A stretch of 64,000 nucleotides of DNA, taken from Saturnia japonica. Its lineage: Eukaryota; Arthropoda; Insecta; Lepidoptera; Saturniidae. Location of the stretch: assembly GCA_033032175.1 (NCBI GenBank), contig CM065325.1:2756930-2820929 (forward strand). Direction: 5' to 3'. The notes below the pieces were generated by a model. That model did no database searches and was not told where the DNA came from. It was given only the letters and a program-made list of their open reading frames with translations. The translations under genes and the position numbers were made by a program. Shown here piece by piece: positions 1-13,200 of this stretch (positions are counted from its first letter, which is position 1; every line of letters begins with the position of its first letter).

Positions 1-621
1 AAAGAAGAAATTAAGACTTTAAAAAAAGCTGACTACATATTTTGATTCAGTGTGGATAAGAAACAATATCGACAATGGAAAGGCTAATTGGCTAAACATA
101 CATGACATGTGACTAACTTTACACATTAGTCAATTAGTCTTAATACCATCTATATCATTATATGGCATGTATGTTCATTAATTACAGTCAATACCGGCGG
201 ATATGGAATTTTGTCCGAATGTAAATCCCCCATGTTACAAAAGCAAGCAAGAGGATAACGTCATTCAGGAAGAGGATGTTATAAGATTAAAGATAGTGGG
301 TACCAGGGTGGATGTCAGGGGAATTGTAAGTTCACAATATTATCTACCATTTGTTACTCATTACTGTTATGATATCTGGGTTTCCCCTATAATGATTAAT
401 AGATAACCGGAAACATTAAAAAAGATCGTTAATTAATAATCATTTTGGATCTGTAAAGCTAGGAAAAATATAATTTGATATATATAATGCATTATTTTAA
501 CCTTTGTTGTTGTAATTATTACAACAATCAAAATTATTGTTAAAAACCTCACCATTAGGCCTTGTTCAGATACGGCGGAACCATAGAGCTTTGTTATATC
601 ACGCTCGTCATACACGCTACT

Positions 622-742
622 GTCTACCGGAGAGGTTTTCATGTGACGGTGTGTAAATCGAAAATTGATTTTCGATTTTGTAAACGGGCCTGAGCTGGTT
701 TAAAAAACTGCACATACGCACAAGTAGACCTCTCCGGTAGAC
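622..742. repeat. Inverted repeat with nested palindrome
   Basis: A perfect 15-bp inverted repeat (GTCTACCGGAGAGGT at 622-636, its complement at 728-742) encloses a central palindrome at about 656-680 (AAATCGAAAAT...TTTCGATTT). Foldback or MITE-like; no family recognised. Confidence 0.6.
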
Positions 743-2462
743 TTTCACGTGTGTGGCTGGCTTTAGTGAATTCTTTATTCTTTTACACCTGAACACGCTG
801 TACGACTGTCGGAAAATAGAAAAGCGCGATAAAACGGCGTGGTGCTATTACTGAAATGCGCTTAGAGAGTGTTCATTAAAAAATATTATTGATAAACCCG
901 ATCGAGGTTCTTGTCGACTCTCGATGATGGAACATCGTCCTGCGTTCTGTGGTGCTGATCGGTGCCGACAGGGTTGAGGTATGATGCGAATTTATAAATC
1001 CTCTTCATGCACACACTGCACGTGCTTGATAGTAATAATAGGAGTGTATGGCTGATAAGGAAAGTCGGAGACGAGCGAGGTTTGTACCGTGCGTACGCGA
1101 CGGTGCTCGGACAAGGGTTTAGACAAGAGATTGCCCGCCGAGAGACGATTCGAATATTCATCCTTTACCCTCACAGGATGTTATATTTAGTGACGGCAAA
1201 AATCCGGTTTGCAGCCGCGCTATTTCCGCCGTGTCTGAAACAAGAAGTATGGCATTTCTTGCGAATGTTGTTGTTTTGGAAGGTTACATACATCCCCAAT
1301 TTAATTGTATGCCTGTATAGATCCCTTCAACAAGACTTGTAGGAAATCTATCTGGAACGTTTCTGATAATTATGTGCTCTTTGTTTTTCAGTTTGCTATT
1401 GGAACACTCATGGACGATTATTTAGGTTTAGTGACACAGTGAATGTAATTAATGTATTTTTTTTAAATAAAAACAGTTTAAATTTTAAAGTTGTTTATTT
1501 GGCATTCAAATAATAGGGTAAAACTCCATACACTATGTAACAAAACAATCCATCAAAAAATGATACAATATTTGGACACCTTCAGTCTATTTGAGCAGTA
1601 TTAGTGCAGAAATACACTTCAAGCCCGATTTCTGTTTCCGTCGCTACATCAAAATTTATACTAAACTACGATTAACCTTATAGCTAGATGTGTATGTGTT
1701 TTACAGAGGCCTGGCTTTTGTGATGGCTAGCAACATGTTTTTCGAAATGCATCAGAATTTAATCGTTACAATGTAACAAATAAAGCATATACCAAAAACG
1801 CCATGTATCCTATGTCGTCACTATTCTACAATATTCTATAAATATATTGAGGATTAAGTAGATAAATTATTATGTAACATCAAATTCTTTAAATATTATA
1901 TTCCACTAATACAATTTCTGTGGAAGCCAACTATAATTTAATGAATGCCAAATCTTATTGCGTCATTACATCAGAATTCCATGCCAATTGTTTTGTGTGT
2001 TTATATAAAATAAACAAATATAAAAAAGTAATAAAACACCTAAAGGGACAACTGAAGTCTTTGGTTTGCCAATGAAAAAATATATACAAAATCATATCAA
2101 AATTGTGAAAAATAAATAAAACCTAATCAAATTATTATTGCTCGTCCTTAAAGAATATAATATGGCATCTACAATAAATAATATTCATTATGAGATCAGA
2201 AACACAAGCGACTTATCAAAAAAAGCACCATACAGGCATGAAATAAAAATGTATTTCATAAGTCGAAAAATAAACTTGAGATTGGATTTAATACCCGCGC
2301 GGCGTTTGCAATTCGACAATATGAAATTTGCGATTGTATCGAACCGCCATAACCATTGCGACAGTGTTACCACTCTAAACAAATATGGTTTAACGCGCAC
2401 GAATGTAATAGTATGTCGCCTCGCCTTCGTCTCGGGTGACAACCATACGCGCGGGCGTGAAT

Positions 2463-2660
2463 GCCCTACTTTTCTCCCTCGGAGCGTTTACAATTTTTTT
2501 CTTAACCGGGATGAAAAAGTTTGTATATGTACTCTTTATATATAAACACGCAGTTGCTAGGTTACCGGGAAATAAAGTAAAGTATCACCGGGAGAGAATA
2601 GGGTACTTTTATACCGCGTGACAGGGAGTAAAAGTTAACTTTTCATCCCGGAGGAGAAAA
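2463..2660. repeat. Foldback-like repeat
   Basis: CCGGGATGAAAAAGT near 2507 is mirrored by ACTTTTCATCCCGG near 2637, with further CGGGAGAGAA / TTTTCTCCCT matches outside and between. Looks like a small non-autonomous element. Confidence 0.4.
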
Positions 2661-3835
2661 AAAATTTTTTTTACGTCAATAAATAAATATACAAAATTAT
2701 TCTACCATATTTGAGTGATTCAATTTTTTTTAACACACCATTAATAATAATTTTTTTACACCATTAAATCGCATTTATTTACTATTTAGACCCCGAGAGT
2801 GGGCCACAGCATAGATTAAAAATATAGTATAACACGCGTCGGCTGACATTTACTATCAATTTCAACTACTTCATACAATCAATATAATTTTATTATAAAA
2901 TATTGAGACATAACATTGTGCAATATAGTGAAATATGCATGATAGAAGTTATAATATTACAAACAATCAGTACATAAATAACTTTGCACAAATTGCTCAT
3001 TATAATCATATATAATATGCTTGATAATATGTTTAAACAGTCAAGTCTTTATTTAATTCAATAGAGATTCATATTTGTAGACTGCAAATAACATTTATCT
3101 AGCTTTATACAAGGCACAAAATAAGGTTATGTATGTATATATAGATATTACATTCAAAATAACCAGTTAAAGAGAGATTTCTAGTATAGTTTTAAGAAAT
3201 ATGTTATATAATGGAACATTTAAGACGAAAAACGTTTACAACGAGAACTTTTATTAATTATGAAACTTCTACAGTGGGATTGGCTTAATTCTAAACTTGT
3301 ATCGATATTTTATATTTTTAAAGTATCGATAAACACTTGTCAGTTTAAAACATCGATACAATGAGATGTTACAAGTTAACCATAGAGTAAGAGGGGAATA
3401 AGATTGATTAAAACGACTATCTAAATCCAGAGACATTCTTAACGATCAATAAGTCTAATTGCAACATCGAATAACATACACTATAACAATAATGATACTC
3501 GCGTTAATTTATAGACCGAACTATGTTTCTTTATGGGTTAAAATTGAAAATCATCGGAGTTACGTGCTATGAATATGTAATTTGTATTTATTTTATTGCT
3601 TCCCCGTCTTCTGGCAACTGAAATCGTCCATTCTGTCACAAAACACAACACCACTTGTATCACACCTATTTGTTTTGAGCTCTGAAGTAAACTTGTCATA
3701 ATTTTTATGTTACAAAATAACTTTTTTTTTAAATTAAATAATTTATAAGCATACTTAATTTTTGGGTCAATCGCGAATAATTAAACTATTGAGCTTCAAC
3801 ACACATCTTATCAATACGAGTAATAATAATACTTG

Positions 3836-3841
3836 TTTATT
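3836..3841 (-). terminator. Candidate poly(A) signal of Myo15
   Basis: TTTATT on the plus strand (AATAAA on the gene strand), the first I find after the stop codon, giving a 3-prime UTR of about 0.33 kb. The hexamer is common by chance in such AT-rich DNA, so this is weak. Confidence 0.3.
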
Positions 3842-4162
3842 GATAGCTATGAACTCTCCAACTTTATCCAAACTGGCGAGCATTTAATGATCCTTAGCGT
3901 ATATTATGGTACGCTCGAAGGTATCACGCCAATTGTTTTTTAAACCGACGCATCGACCCGCGTAATTTGAGTCTAAAGCGAATTTTCTGGAAGACGAAAT
4001 AATAAAACAAGATAAGTGTTATTTTAATGTTCGTCGATTTGGTTTGCGGGTCGATTGGTCTTGCTCGCGCGCTGTGTCCCTAGAGCTGGCGATGTTTATC
4101 AGTGCGAGCGCTCAGCGCGCTCAATGCCTGACGTGGAAGCATTGGCACTAGGTGGGCGGGTG

Positions 4163-4321
4163 TCACGAGCCCGGTACAGCGCTCCCCGCAGCGCCCCCTG
4201 TGGCGGCCCCAGCGCCCCCTCCCGCAGCCCCACACGGGTCCGCCGGCTGCGGTACTGCGGGCGACACAGGCCCTCGCACTGCTTCTATGTAGTCCTTTAT
4301 CAGCGTTGCTATCTGGTACGC
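4163..4321 (-). CDS. Myo15: Myo15 exon 37, C-terminus and stop
   Basis: Acceptor CTTCTTTTCTCAG; 159 nt to the TGA at 4165-4163. Residues 2198-2249: [15 protein letters not shown], the closing FERM helix, followed by a Gly/Ala/Pro-rich tail ending SAVPGS. Vertebrate MYO15A ends in a PDZ ligand for whirlin; none is recognisable here. Confidence 0.94.
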   Translation of the reverse strand, partial: AYQIATLIKDYIEAVRGPVSPAVPQPADPCGAAGGGAGAATGGAAGSAVPGS

Positions 4322-7300
4322 CTGAGAAAAGAAGTGCAAAAGTTTACTTATAATTTTTGAAGTGAAACTTCTTTATCGACGTATGGGAGAAATTTTGTAG
4401 CAATCGTCACGTTTTTCGGTTACGCGCCATGTTGCTTTTTTTATCAAAGTTTAGTATAGTGACGTAAAGAATATAATGTAATATATTATAATAATAACAA
4501 CAATATATTAGTTTTGAAGTTTGGTTTGAAATAAGAATAACAATATATTAATTTGAAAGTGATAAAATAAAAAGACTTATTCAAATTTAAGTGAATTTAC
4601 AAGAAAAGTGAGAGTGATTATATATTTCGTTTTATAAATTCAACACGTATGAGCATGATTTTAATATTTATTTGAGGTTAACCTTACTTTTTGATTGTAA
4701 GTATCAGTGAATGTATATAAATCTGTTAAAATTAGCAAGTATTAATAAATATGACTGTAAATCTAGTGAACATTATTAATTCTAAAAACAATAAAAAATA
4801 TAAATTAAATAATAATTTAAAAATAAAACAAAACACGATTAGAAAATAAAAATATGTATATGTACATCTTGTTTAATTATTCGTTTTTAATGATTTATTC
4901 ATTCATTTTTAATTTTATAAAATCGTTGCATTTCTACAAGATTAACTGTCATCATATAATTGTATTACTTTGAAAAGATAATTCCAATTATTTATTCATA
5001 ACTTGTAAATATAATACAATAAATAAATAGCAATGATATTATAATAAGAACAATGATAAAATAAATTACTCATTAATTGTATGCATGTTTATAATAATAA
5101 AATAGCTTTAATTTAATACGGAAAAATTTGTTTTTCTTAAGGCTTAATAAGCCTTATCTACCCCATTTTCGTGAAGTTGCAAATAGTAGAAAAATGATAT
5201 GTAGTAAATAAGTTTCACTTCTTACCTGTGTACTCTGGTACACACACACATTTTTTTTTTATTGGTGGCTGGGTAATTAATACCTACTGCTCAATGGAAA
5301 CTAAGTAGCATATAATATTATTTCCCATCTTAACGCCTTATATTAATATTAACTTCATAATATAATTATATGGGCCACGTCTTTTGATTGAAATAGGAGA
5401 ATTTAAATAAGTATAAGATTTTGGAATATCTGGTGAGTTATAGTCACTCCGCTAACTCTTAATAATGCTTTTACACTGATTCGATTCGAAAGTTATGCAA
5501 TATGCGAACTCTGCAGAAAATTGAATAGGTCTACATAAAGTAAACTACAGTAAGTGCGCGAGTTGAAAGCCGTCGGGACCTGAGATGAAGAGCGGGAGCA
5601 TTTCCCCCCACTATCCGCACGCCACACCTCACGCACCTTACTGTGGTGATGCGAGTACTGTCTTTGACAACTATCGTACGCTTACTGATCGCGTTAATAC
5701 TCAAGTTTGCAACCCAGTGTTATTTTTTTATTTTAATAATGACTGATCCGAGTTCAAGTTCTGTTACGAACAAAAATGTTTTTATTCATCGAAAATGGCA
5801 AAAAAATAATCTGATGATAATTAAAATTCAATGAGTATTTTTTTTAAATTGAATTCTGTGTGAAATAATTGATAAAAATGTGTAATAAATTAATACTTTA
5901 TTTTTCGTTATGTTAACCTAGATGTAAATATTTCATTTGAGACAACATTGAGATTTATCGATATCTTCATTATCGACAGCAATAATTCTAATTAGGTCAC
6001 AGCACTATCGAATTCCTTAGCTCTGCATTCAACTCGCGCAGTTACTAACAAGTAGCAGAGTATCGGCCTACAAGACAAGGCAAAAAGTATTCATCACAAT
6101 ATCTTTGAATGTAAAGTGATTTGAGGGAACGAGTCATACCTGATCGGTGGAGAGCACGAGCTTGGCGTGCTTGCGCTCAGCTCGAGTGACTAGTAGGAGG
6201 GCGCGCGGTGCGGGAGACACCGCAAGCAGCTGGTCGTGGTCGTGTGACACGAGCGCCGCTCGTGAGCCACGCCGCAACAGCGTGAGCCCGCGCGCGTCCA
6301 CCGCCAACCAGAGCGCGCGCGGCCAGTTTGACGTGAACGATTGCTGTACGGATAAATCAATCAATTCTAATCAATTAACAATCTTATCCCAATACTACTA
6401 CTACTACTATTGAGCCGAGAGGTCCCGGCTTCGAGCCCCGCATATGCCTGACATGTGTGTAATGAGCATAATTGACAGTTATATGTCTGGGTATTAAATA
6501 TCTATATTTGTTTAGTATATCAGCTTCTTAGTACCGTAATACAAGCTTTGCTTAGTTTGGATTAAATGGCCCGTGTGAAATTGCTTCCCCCATATTTGTC
6601 CCCTATATCTCAATTAAATGTCACACACAGATTATGTGTCGTATTTAGCAAATACAGTTTGTGACTGATATCAAAAGCTAATGAGTTTACTTACATTGGT
6701 TTAGAAGAAATACCTACTCAAGGTGGCCCCTTCGTTAAAAAAAACCGGGTGCGTATTCTTTATAACTAAATACTACCTACGCGCGTTAAAAATTATACTT
6801 TCTTGTCGTTATTGAAATAAAATAAAAACACTAATAAAGCAGCATTAAAAAAAACTTGCGTTTTGTTACGCATTCACTGTCATCATTTTTTCAAAACGCG
6901 TTCTAATAACTATTAAGTACTTCAAAAGATCAAATTATGCACATAATTCCTTTCGGTGATACTGTAAAATTTCGACAAGGCCTGAAAATCGGTTACATTA
7001 CATTTAATTAGATTGAATTTTGGTTATAAGTATATTTAGTGACTAGTTTATTAGGTAAGGATTATCCATTGAATTGGAAATTGACTTGTTGGACGCTAAA
7101 CAACAATTTGAAACGGTTAGCGGGTTGTGGAATATTGTCTTTCAACTGGAATTCAATTGGTCGAAAAGTGCTCTACCGTAGGTATCACTAACTTGTTGCC
7201 GAACTTAAGCCCACCCCTCCCCCCTTCCCCAGAAAGCTCTGAAACCCCTACTGACCGCACAACTTTATATGGCTGCGATCTTCTGTAGAGTGGAGGTATT

Positions 7301-10178
7301 CCATCAGTCGGATTACCCGAAGTAGAGAAAACCTTCAAATAAATTTCTGTGTGCCCTAATTACATGCAATCAAGAATACAGAGGGAGAAAAAGGTGTTAA
7401 GTATTTTAACTGACCATAACATCGAATATGGTGGCCCTGGTGAGCGGCCAGGAGGTAGCGAGAGTGAGTGCGCGCTGCATGGCGGCGTGGGGCTCCGTAC
7501 CACGCAGTGCGAGGTGGTGGAGCCGCACGGCGGGCGCAGGCAGGGCGGGGAGCGCGAGCCTCGGGGGCAGCACTGCGCCCGCCGCTGCCAGGCATTCCTC
7601 ACCGCCCCCGACGCACTCGCCGTTCACTACTTGCGCGTGAAGCGCCGCCAGCATCACCTAACAGACACACCACATCATTTCAAGCAACTTGATCGTGGTA
7701 GCTAGCCAGGCGGACATTAGAAAATACCCTACTACCATGCTTTGGTTTCATAACGATGTTATCCTTCACTGAAAGCTCGGGCTCATTGCAGGGATTTTAA
7801 CTAACGTCGTTCGACGTGGTGTTCGTACATGCTACTACTGAGCCATCACTGTGTTATAAATGTGTTAACGAAGTCGCGAACCGTAGATAATATTAAAAAA
7901 AAAAAACAATTGGCAGCCATTTTCTATTTTGACTGGAACACTAAATTGAACAGGGTCCTCTTGAAAAGTTATTTTTGCATTTTATAATCTATTTATTGAG
8001 AAAAGGAAAGCGGAGTAGTAACTATAAAGGTCAAGCAATTTGGCAAAATGTAAGCAAGTACCAAATGGAAACGAGAACAACTACAGGCGCCCTGCGTTGG
8101 CTGTGCGGCGGCGGCGCGGTTGTAGAGTGTTGGTCAAATAAATTTAACTCGTGTGAATACATGAAGCAAGGATCGATATGCAATATCAATTACTTACTGC
8201 CTCATCCGTCTCTATGGGGAGACGATCGTGTCGCACCGAGTGTAGAACCTGATAATACAACAACTCCATCTCGGCCGGGCAGGACGTCTGCAGAGGTCTC
8301 TCGCCGAGGAACAGCCGCTTCTTGAAAACAAGCCTAGACAAGTCAAGAACAACAAGTTAAAGCAGTTGTTACCAGTGGCACCGGATGTTTATAATGAGAA
8401 ATAATTCATTTTTTAAGTTCATTGGTTATGTGATTTTATAAAATTCATTGGATTAAAAGTAATTTTACGCTATGTATGTTCCACGAAAACCTTGTCTATC
8501 CCAATATAAGTTTTTTTTCATGTGAAACATATAACGGAGAGCTTGGACGAGAGTAATATCGTTCTGATGGGACGTCGCTACGTGCCATTAAGCCAGCCAC
8601 GCGTCTAGTGGACTCTTTCCGACTCAGCGCTCCCCTCTCAACGTTTATACTGAACAATTCTCTGTATACTACACACACTCGCTACCTACTTTGCGTGTGT
8701 CTTAGTGTTTCAGCGTAGTGTATAAATTTATTCATTTAATATATTTATTTTGTAAATAATTGAATACGATATTTATAACCTACTTATAAACAGATTTTCA
8801 GAATAATGAATTCAAGGACCATGGTCAAGTCGGTTTTACTGTCAAAATTTTAATTATAGCGTGGATTATTACGTGAATGATAATGATGTCTGGAAATTAC
8901 TTCTTTTCTCTACGTCCACTGAATATAATTATTATTATGTGTCAACAATAATTACAGTTTAAAAAAGATAAATCCAATGGAGCTTCCCACTGGTTCTTTT
9001 CGATGAGTATGATGTTTTCGGAATCGACAGTAGTGTTTTAACGTTCATAAGTACCTAAACGGAATAAAGTATATTTGATTTTGTTTCATATGCTTAGGCT
9101 TCCCGATTGCATCCCCTGTTATGTGCTGCAAGCAAAATGTCCACGAGACACAAGCTTACGCTCTACAAGATGTGTATCCGTCCGATCATGACATACAGCT
9201 GCGTTGCGTTCGCACATATGTCAAGTCATAACTGGGAACGCTTACAAGCCATCCAGAACAAGTTTCTTCACCGCCTTACCGGTGCCCCCTGGTTTGTTCG
9301 TATGGAGGATCTCCATAGAGATATGGACCTTCCCTCGATACATGCATACGCCAAACACCTTTCTCGCTCGTATTTCGACACCGCGTCGAACCACGCGAAC
9401 CCCTTAATAAAAGCGGCAGCTTCTTATGTTCCCGACCCCAACGCCTGCCGGAGAAAACGCCGGCCGCGTAATATATTCACTGACCCGCCCGACCAAACCG
9501 AAAAAGCTAACGCGTTCTACGCCGACACCGTCTCTCCAAACAGAGCGTGCCACCGCCCACGCCCGCGTAACCACCGTTCTCTCCGCAGAGGACGGGCGGT
9601 TAACTTCGCTCCCGCACACCCGTCACGTCCACCCTCTCTAGCGGCAACCCAAGCCTAGGTCCGTTCCACGGTGTGAAGCCCTTGGGTCAGGCAGCCGCCC
9701 GCGCGATACAAAGTGACACTATACGTGCAACACTTAGTTACCCACACACAACATTACACACGTATGAACACACACACGTGCACACCACACAGGTACATAG
9801 GTTCTGTAAGGGACCTTTTTTTTTCTTTTTTTGCGCTAGTTAGACTAATGCGCTAGTTAGTGTAGAAAAACCATTCCGATTAACAAATACACATACGCAT
9901 GGTCCACTCCTTCCTCCCAGGAGGAGGGGAACGTGCATATGAGTATATATTAGTTAGCTCGAATTCTCATAAGATTAGGGAATTAGCTAGATCGCGACTT
10001 TTTCGCATTCGCGACGACCGCCCGAGCCGAGGTTCGGCCACTCTGGCACCCTCGTGCGGGTCGTCACAAACTTTCGCGGCTGAGTGCCCTAAGCGCTCGC
10101 CCCCAAGTCCGGTGAAGCTGTAAAAGCCGCAGCGGCTCTGTTTGACGATAGGGCCCCTAAGGCTAACAGTGTAGTCAG

Positions 10179-10253
<75 letters not shown>

Positions 10254-13200
10254 CTTAGGCTTAGTTTACCTGCAAGCGGCGGCGGTAGCGCCCGCTTTCT
10301 CCCAGCGTGCGAGTACGTCGCCGACGCGCTCGTTGCCGCCCAGCGCTCGCTCACCGGTACCAGCGGGCGTCGAGTTAGCGCACACTTCGTAAAGCGCATA
10401 ACCTATATTCAAATATACTCGTCAGATTTTATATCTTTTTTTAATTCCTGTACTGAGATTCGAAATTTTATACAAATTTTCCGGTGAATACGCCGTAACA
10501 ACGTATACCTTGCCGTAAAAAAATCATGAACTATCATAATAAAATCATGAATTTTCTCGCTATACGGCTCACAATTCACCATGTGTATAATACATGTAGA
10601 CGGAGTTCTGATAATACAGCAAGTCTTGATCAAATCAGGCACCATCTTCCACATTTACCTAAGCAGTATTATTTTGTTAAGCATCATTGAATAATCGTTT
10701 GACACCACATTAAGGAATTTATAAGTAAAGGACGGTTAAATCCCTTCAGCTTTCGCTACGTAACGCTTGCTTAATTTTCTGGTCAAGAATCTGTAGTACA
10801 AAATGCAGTGTAGGGTTACCAACCAGTGGCAGCGTCGCTGAGATCGATCTTCTCCCGCAGCATAGCGACCAGGTGGTCCGCAGTAGCAGCCGGACCGAAG
10901 ACCAGTCCGTGTTGCTTCCCGTCGAGCAGTAAGACGCGCACGTGGAGCGGTCTGCGCGCCGCTGCGCATAGAATTTCTTCCTTTGACGGAGCCGCGACCC
11001 GACGAGCTACTTGCGTTATGCTCAGTGCCACCTGTTTATTAAAAAAATCCTCTTTTTTAACAGACTTCGAAAAAAGGAGGAGGTTCTCAATTCGATTAAT
11101 ACATATTTTTACGGATGTTCAGGTATAATTTCTTTGTTTATGAACCTTTTTACATGATACTTTTTTCATTGGAAAGGGGATACCTCGAGGGTGGTCCCAT
11201 TTAAACATTCATCGGCATTGAACCTTCCATTTCGAAGATACATTAGGAACATCCCATTAAAGTTGGTTTTCTTTTTTGTTAAAAATTGTTAAGATTTGTA
11301 AACTGTACCAAATGTTTATTACCTCTCTTTGCTTACGCATGTATAAGTAAATCAGCTTGGATACGTTTTTGCGTTTGTAGTAGTGTACTAATTACAAAAG
11401 GTCATTCATTAGGGAATGTTCACTTCAAAAATTTTAGTTGTCATGTGCAGTGTGCTTACTTGTTCAGCTCTGCGTGCGAACTTGCCTTCCTCGCCAGTGT
11501 GTAGCGCAGTGGCCCGGTACCGCAGGTGTGCGAGGAGCAGCCGCCGCAGTGGCTTGGCGGACGGCAGCGCAGCCCCGACCGCCGCGCACAGCAGCGCCCA
11601 GTGACGCGCCGATACGCGCGACATCGGATCCGGGTGCTCTGTCGTCTGGACGATAACGATGTAACAAAATTATATTATACGTCTCTCAGTCTCTCTCTCT
11701 CTCTCATAGTGAAATCTATAGAGCGTACTCTGCCTTCTTACAACATTTACTGATCTCAACCTTGTTGAGTTTACTCATATCACATCATTTATCAGCTCAT
11801 GTTTAGCTCTAACTGGGGAAACTTTTAGTAAACTGTTATTGTCATCGAGTATATAAAATTTCGATCATTTGAAGTGACGACAGTCACGAAGGCGGATATA
11901 ACGACGGTCAAGATGGCGTCGGTTGAAATGGCGACAGTCGAAATGGCAACAGTCGAGATGGTGACAGACGTTTAGTGGGTTTAGCCTCTTGGCTTATTAA
12001 AGGTGAAAATAGTCACACTCCATACTATTTTTTATGATGCTGTATTAGTCATCTAGTATTAAATTACGAATATTGAATTTTTTAAACATTGCACATATTC
12101 TACCACTCTTAGTAAGCATTTTTCTGTTGGATTTTGAACTATGATGATGAAGAGGTTTTTATTTTAATTCGTAACTTATGGTTATTTGGCCCTATATTAT
12201 GTAATTTTGGCAGAGTTTCACATGATGTAGTTTGGTTGTTTTGTGCATGTGAAGTGGAGTACCAACAATAGTAGGTACATACATTTTAAGTTGCCACAGA
12301 AACTCCTAGGAGAGTTTTAAAATGGAATCCGCCATTTTATTAGAGTTATATTTCAAGATTACAAGAATAGTACGAAGTAAGACTTAAAGGACGTGTCACT
12401 GTCATGTATTTATATTTGCTTTCGTTCATAAATATGTGTTGTTTGATATTGTATAATAAGGGTGACATTTTTCACAATAAAGCATGGTTATTGTGCACAA
12501 GTTAAGTGGATTGGTAATAATAACATGGACCATGAATTCTGAGATGCCACAAAAACTCCCTAGAAAATTCTAACAAGGAAGTGACCATCTTGTTAGGATA
12601 CTCAAATTATCATATTACGGAACACCATATTCACTTTATAATGACAGTAATAGTCTTCAATAAAGAGTACTGGTTGCCAAGTTACGAATAAGAAGAAAAG
12701 AAAACAAAAAATATATTTTTTAATTATGTCAAAAAGCTTTACAGTAAAGTTCAGCTGACCTGCTTGATAAGCTGCATGTACATCTCGTTGAGAAGCGTGT
12801 CCTTTTGCAAACAGCGCTGCAGCAGGGACTGCGCGAGCGCAACCCTGTCGTCGCTCTCGCTCTCCTGGCTACTTATGCTGTTGTTGTTCGCCAGGTTTGT
12901 AGTACTGCCCTCGTTTGTCGTCAAACCCGCGTGACTCATAATATCCTTATATAAAAAATACATTGACATATATTTTAACATAAAGTTGTGTTGGACATTT
13001 GCAAGCACCTAATGATTTCAGGTTAAAAAAGCTTATCGCGTGTTAGAAATGAACAATATTACACCAAGTCATGCTAAGGCTGCTGGTCCACTGAAGCGGA
13101 AAATCTATTGATACAATCCTATTGGTCCAAATTGGCACAACTCCGCTTCGCTCAGATCCACTTTAGTGGACAGGCAACCTAACGTGGCTAAAGAAAATGC

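Larger units (their letters stand above)
1..4162. other. 3-prime flank of Myo15, no gene seen
   Basis: AT-rich DNA without a supported coding exon, apart from the 3-prime UTR at the right end. Two structured stretches are listed separately (622-742 and 2463-2660). Confidence 0.6.

Noticed and set aside
1007..1342. 111-codon plus-strand frame
   Set aside because: No recognisable domain, no splice context, overlapping antisense frames of equal length; probably chance.
2138..2545. 135-codon plus-strand frame
   Set aside because: Runs through the foldback repeat at 2463-2660; composition is not protein-like and no motif is present.
6405..6440. Possible tRNA gene
   Set aside because: Only a B-box-like stretch followed by SINE body; no cloverleaf can be formed.
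7349..7705. Plus-strand frames of 70-118 codons over 7349-7705
   Set aside because: They mirror Myo15 exon 35 on the opposite strand; the GC-rich exon leaves several frames open by chance.
9899..10123. Plus-strand frame of 74 codons
   Set aside because: Lies in the 3-prime UTR of the jockey insertion; no protein similarity recognised.
10181..10399. Minus-strand frame with a C-terminal poly-Phe run
   Set aside because: Poly-Phe is the antisense of the LINE poly(A) tail; the real coding frame here is exon 33 in another phase.
10818..10820. Alternative donor TTG|GTAACC for exon 32
   Set aside because: Gives a stop codon soon after entering exon 33; kept only as a splicing observation.
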